In this document: in pieces, positions 61,074-64,000 of the stretch | Position numbering within the stretch: position 1 is the stretch's first letter | How the letters are laid out: each line of letters begins with the position of its first letter | DNA from: an uncultured Bacilli bacterium | GTDB taxonomy: Bacteria > Bacillota_I > Bacilli_A > RF39 > UBA660 | Length of the DNA: 64,000 bases | Direction: 5' to 3' | Assembly: GCA_934097085.1 (NCBI GenBank) | Contig: CAKONK010000002.1 | Span: 1 to 64,000, forward strand | Notes under the pieces: generated by a model | Database searches by the model: none | The model's input: the letters and a program-made list of their open reading frames with translations, nothing else | Told to the model about the DNA's origin: nothing | Program-made: the position numbers and the translations under genes

Positions 61074-61517
61074 CTAAATCACCTCAGCTTTACCACCAGC
61101 ATCATTAATTTTAGTAACGGCAGCACTAGTGAAACGATTAGCTTTAATAGTTAATTTTTTCTCTAAAGTACCATTTCCTAAAACTTTAACTCCATTTAAT
61201 CCCTTTTTAAGAATTCTTCTTTCAAATAATACTTCAGGAGTAACAACATCACCATCATTAAAGTATCTATTTAAATCAGATAAATTAATTGTTGCAAATC
61301 TGTTAGCAAAATTTGCATTGTTAAATCCTCTTTTAGGAATTCTTCTATAAAGTGGAGATTGTCCACCTTGGAACCAAGGTTTAATTGAAGCACCACTTCT
61401 AGATTTTTGTCCATTCTCTCCACGAGTTGAAGTTTTACCCATTCCACTTCCTGGGCCTCTACCAACTCTTTTTCTAGCTTTCATTTCGCTAGTCTTTGGT
61501 AAATTTTCTAATCTCAT
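61074..61517 (-). CDS. rplO: 50S ribosomal protein L15
   Basis: The 147-residue product begins with the Gly/Arg-rich RKRVGRGPGSGMGKTSTRGE and has FEGGQ-type PWFQGGQSPLYRRIPKRGF. It overlaps the rpsE stop by one base, so there is no room for rpmD between them. Confidence 0.97.
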   Translation of the reverse strand: MRLENLPKTSEMKARKRVGRGPGSGMGKTSTRGENGQKSRSGASIKPWFQGGQSPLYRRIPKRGFNNANFANRFATINLSDLNRYFNDGDVVTPEVLFERRILKKGLNGVKVLGNGTLEKKLTIKANRFTSAAVTKINDAGGKAEVI

Positions 61518-62020
61518 TATAATTCCTCAACTTTCTTTGATCTAAGTTCAGCAATATGTTCCTTAGTTCTTTGCATTGTAAGCGCACCTAAAGTAGCTTT
61601 TGCAACATTAACTTGAGTATTACTTCCTAAAGATTTAGCAACGATGTCTTTAACACCAGCAAGTTCAAGAACTGCTCTTGCTGCTCCACCAGCAATAATT
61701 CCACGACCTTCTTTAGCAGGTTTTAATAAAACTACTGCTCTACCAACTTTATAAGTTGCTTCATGAGGTATTGTTCTATTATCAACAAGGGAAATTTTTA
61801 CAACATTTTTATTAGCGGCTTGTAATGCTTTTTTAATTGCTTCAGGAACTTCATTTGCTTTACCAGTTCCAATACCAATTAAACCTTTACGATTACCAAC
61901 AGCTACAGTTGCAGAAAATCTAAAATGTCTTCCACCTTGAGTAACTTTTGTTACTCTTCCTATATTAATAACTTTTTCTTCTAATAAATTATTTTTTTGT
62001 TTATCAAAATCTTTTGCCAT
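61517..62020 (-). CDS. rpsE: 30S ribosomal protein S5
   Basis: The 167-residue product has VTKVTQGGRHFRFSATVAVG, IGTGKANEVPEAIKKA and the C-terminal EHIAELRSKKVEEL. It acts in decoding fidelity. rplO follows directly; rpmD, normally between them, is absent. Confidence 0.97.
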   Translation of the reverse strand: MAKDFDKQKNNLLEEKVINIGRVTKVTQGGRHFRFSATVAVGNRKGLIGIGTGKANEVPEAIKKALQAANKNVVKISLVDNRTIPHEATYKVGRAVVLLKPAKEGRGIIAGGAARAVLELAGVKDIVAKSLGSNTQVNVAKATLGALTMQRTKEHIAELRSKKVEEL

Positions 62021-62029
62021 AATGCCTCC

Positions 62030-62383
62030 TTAAAACTCTAATCCAGCTTCTCTTGCTGCATCAGCTAAAGCTGCTACTCTTCCATGATATAAGAATCCAC
62101 CACGGTCAAATACTACTTTATTAATTTTTGCTTTTTTACATTTTGCAGCAATATCTTTTCCTACAGCAGAAGCTGCTTCAATATTACCACCATTTTTAAT
62201 TTTAAGTTCAAGAGTTGATGAGCTAACTAAAGTTTCACCTTTTGTGTCATCAATAACTTGAGCATAAATAGCTTTATTAGATCTAAATACATTTAGTCTA
62301 GGTACTTCAGTTGTTCCAGAAATACTTTTTCTAACTCTTGTATGTCTTCTTAATCTAGCTTCTCTTTTTTCTTTACTATTCAT
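62030..62383 (-). CDS. rplR: 50S ribosomal protein L18
   Basis: The 117-residue product has RHTRVRKSISGTTEVPRLNV, FRSNKAIYAQVIDD and the C terminus FDRGGFLYHGRVAALADAAR. It binds 5S rRNA. Normal length and position. Confidence 0.97.
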   Translation of the reverse strand: MNSKEKREARLRRHTRVRKSISGTTEVPRLNVFRSNKAIYAQVIDDTKGETLVSSSTLELKIKNGGNIEAASAVGKDIAAKCKKAKINKVVFDRGGFLYHGRVAALADAAREAGLEF

Positions 62384-62397
62384 AACATTTTACTCCT

Positions 62398-62937
62398 TTA
62401 CTTAGCCGCTTTCTTTCCTTCTTTACGACGGATATGTTCGCCTTTATAACGTATTCCTTTACCTTTATAAGGTTCTGGTTCACGAATTTTACGAATATTT
62501 GCCGCAAATTCAGAAACTTTTTGTTTATCAAATCCACTAATAGAAAGTTCTGTATTAGATGGACATGTAACTGTTATACCACTTGGAACTACAACATCAA
62601 TTGTATGTGAATATCCAGCAGATACAACAATTTTATTTCCTGATACACTGAAACGGTATCCTACACCAACAGCCTCTAAATCTTTTGTATAACCAGTACT
62701 AACACCAATTAACATATTATTAATATTTGAGTTTGTTGTTCCTGAAAGAATATTTGCTTCTTTAGTATCTTTAACTTTTTCAGTAGTAATTTCATTACCT
62801 TCAATAACTACTTTAACTAAAGAACTAACAGGAAGAGTTAATTCTCCTTTAGCTCCTTTTACAGTAACAATACCATCATTAAATGAAACTGTTACACCTT
62901 CAGGGATAGTTAGTTTTCTATTACCAATTCTACTCAT
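62398..62937 (-). CDS. rplF: 50S ribosomal protein L6
   Basis: The 179-residue product starts SRIGNRKLTIPEGVTVSF and ends with IRKIREPEPYKGKGIRYKGE plus a basic tail. Two L6 repeats are visible. Normal length and position. Confidence 0.97.
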   Translation of the reverse strand: MSRIGNRKLTIPEGVTVSFNDGIVTVKGAKGELTLPVSSLVKVVIEGNEITTEKVKDTKEANILSGTTNSNINNMLIGVSTGYTKDLEAVGVGYRFSVSGNKIVVSAGYSHTIDVVVPSGITVTCPSNTELSISGFDKQKVSEFAANIRKIREPEPYKGKGIRYKGEHIRRKEGKKAAK

Positions 62938-62944
62938 AGACTAC

Positions 62945-63343
62945 TTACCAAATATAGGCAAGTACTTCACCTCCTAACCCTTTTTCTCTAGCTTCTTTAT
63001 CAGTCATTAAGCCTTGAGAAGTAGATATAATTGCAATTCCTAAACCATTTAATACTCTAGGAAGTTTATCAGCTTGAGCATAAACTCTTAAACCTGATTT
63101 ACTAATTCTTTTTAATCCAGTAATAACTCTTTCTTTTTTATTTCCATATTTTAAAGTTAAAGTCATTTTATCACCGTTACTATTTTTTGTATATTTGTAA
63201 TCAGCAATATAACCTTCATTTTTAAGAATTTCAGCAATACCTTTAGTCATTTTAGTTCCTTCAACTTCAACTTCAGTGTATCTCATTTGATTTGCATTTC
63301 TTATTCTTGTTAGCATATCTGCTATTTTATCTTGTACAAACAT
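62945..63343 (-). CDS. rpsH: 30S ribosomal protein S8
   Basis: The 132-residue product contains IADMLTRIRNANQMRYTEV, LPRVLNGLGIAIISTSQG and the C-terminal GGEVLAYIW. It organises the central domain of 16S rRNA. Normal position. Confidence 0.97.
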   Translation of the reverse strand: MFVQDKIADMLTRIRNANQMRYTEVEVEGTKMTKGIAEILKNEGYIADYKYTKNSNGDKMTLTLKYGNKKERVITGLKRISKSGLRVYAQADKLPRVLNGLGIAIISTSQGLMTDKEAREKGLGGEVLAYIW

Positions 63344-63358
63344 TATTATATCTCCTTT

Positions 63359-63544
63359 CTACCAACTAGACTTCTTAACGCCTGGAATTTGTCCTTTATT
63401 AGCAAGTTCTCTGAAGCAAATACGACATAATCCAAATTTTCTTAGTACACCGTGAGGTCTACCACATCTTTTGCATCTAGTATAAGCTCTAACTTGAAAT
63501 TTAGGTTTACGATTATTTTTTACAATCATACTTGTTTTTGCCAT
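63359..63544 (-). CDS. rpsN: 30S ribosomal protein S14, zinc type
   Basis: The 61-residue product has CKRCGRPHGVLRKFGLCRIC, the C-x2-C-x12-C-x2-C zinc set of the short S14 form (rpsZ type), followed by FRELANKGQIPGVKKSSW. It lies between rplE and rpsH as usual. Confidence 0.97.
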   Translation of the reverse strand: MAKTSMIVKNNRKPKFQVRAYTRCKRCGRPHGVLRKFGLCRICFRELANKGQIPGVKKSSW

Positions 63545-63556
63545 ATTTTACTCTCC

Positions 63557-64000
63557 TTATCCTCTAAAAGGCATTCCAAATGCTTTTAGTAATGAACGTG
63601 CTTCATCATTAGATTTTGCAGTTGTTACAATAACAATATCCATTCCTCTAACTTTTAAAACATCGTCATAATTTATTTCAGGGAATATAAGTTGTTCTTT
63701 AACTCCCATAGTAAAGTTTCCTTTACCATCAAAACTTTTTGGTGATACACCTCTAAAATCTCTAACACGAGGAAGTGCAATCTTAATTAATTTTTCTAAG
63801 AAAGCATACATATTTTCACCACGAAGAGTTACTTTAACACCAATAGGTTGTCCCTCTCTTAATTTAAAACCAGCAATTGATTTATGAGCTTTAGTAACTA
63901 CAGGTTTTTGACCAGCAATTAAAGTTAAATCTTTTACTGCAGCATCAATGAATTTAGAATCATTAGCGCCTTCACCAACACCCATATTAATTACGATTTT
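63557..64000 (-). CDS. rplE: 50S ribosomal protein L5 (5' end cut by window)
   Basis: The frame reads from the window edge as KIVINMGVGEGANDSKFIDA and ends with MDIVIVTTAKSNDEARSLLK. About 147 of the usual 179-180 residues are present; the start lies to the right of position 64000. The first Met inside the window (63985) is internal. L5 binds 5S rRNA. Confidence 0.96.
   Translation of the reverse strand, partial: KIVINMGVGEGANDSKFIDAAVKDLTLIAGQKPVVTKAHKSIAGFKLREGQPIGVKVTLRGENMYAFLEKLIKIALPRVRDFRGVSPKSFDGKGNFTMGVKEQLIFPEINYDDVLKVRGMDIVIVTTAKSNDEARSLLKAFGMPFRG

Noticed and set aside
1..64000. Possible genetic code 4 (TGA as Trp)
   Set aside because: TGA ends several genes at natural positions (secY, map, DUF362, DUF3800, trbL-like gene) and Trp codons are TGG.

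Overview
The window is AT-rich (by eye about 70 percent A+T) bacterial DNA from a Bacillota cell that still makes a wall. The evidence is a spc/alpha ribosomal-protein operon, WhiA and YvcK, Soj/Spo0J-type ParA/ParB, a ClpB under a CIRCE operator, murein amidases and Gram-positive sortase biology. TGA ends several genes and Trp is TGG, so the standard code fits. The absence of rpmD (L30) inside the ribosomal operon and the very low GC suggest a Bacilli lineage near the Mollicutes branch, such as the uncultured gut RF39-type bacteria. That placement is inference.

Region 1, 1 to about 22,277, is most of an integrative conjugative element (ICE); its left end and integrase lie outside the window. 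Nearly everything is on the minus strand: a VirD4 coupling protein, a MobL-like relaxase with a ribbon-helix-helix accessory protein, an oriT-like palindrome, an M23 peptidase, VirB4, PrgI, a TrbL/VirB6-like channel protein, a sortase with an 832-residue VPNTG-anchored Cna_B adhesin, a two-TM pilin-like protein, a DNA methyltransferase and small regulators. The promoter-proximal end carries a consensus promoter, a 35-codon leader ORF and a terminator that overlaps the leader. The right end lies in the anticodon loop of a tRNA-Trp gene. A complete tRNA-Trp sits just inside the element, and a 5' half-tRNA with its own promoter lies just outside. Several core transfer genes have a strong Shine-Dalgarno sequence but no ATG, GTG or TTG; the in-frame codon at the expected distance is ATT, ATA or ATC.

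Region 2, 22,278 to 26,883, is host DNA: a decayed 600-bp stretch, a CorB/DUF21-like membrane protein, a SleB/CwlJ-type hydrolase, an N-domain-less ClpB, and the 3' part of an amidase_3 + 3xLysM gene.

Region 3, 26,884 to 35,390, is an 8.5-kb large-serine-recombinase element inserted into that amidase gene. A 9-bp core is repeated at both ends, and joining the flanks restores an open 342-codon frame. The element carries two membrane proteins, the recombinase, a small RHH protein beside an oriT-like palindrome that closely matches the ICE's, an m5C restriction-modification pair, an ASCH gene broken by an amber codon, and a two-gene unit with a HEPN-like protein behind a strong promoter with an inverted-repeat operator. 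It looks like a mobilizable defence island that can use the ICE's transfer machinery.

Region 4, 35,391 to 64,000, is the ordinary chromosome: TtcA-like, phosphoesterase, tRNA-Cys, LysM, PH-domain, RDD, HtrA, Abi_2, amidase, UDG-like and DUF3800 genes; rplM-rpsI; truA-whiA-yvcK-DUF362-ychF; AbgT; DUF951-parB-parA; and the operon from rplE (cut by the window end) to rplQ.
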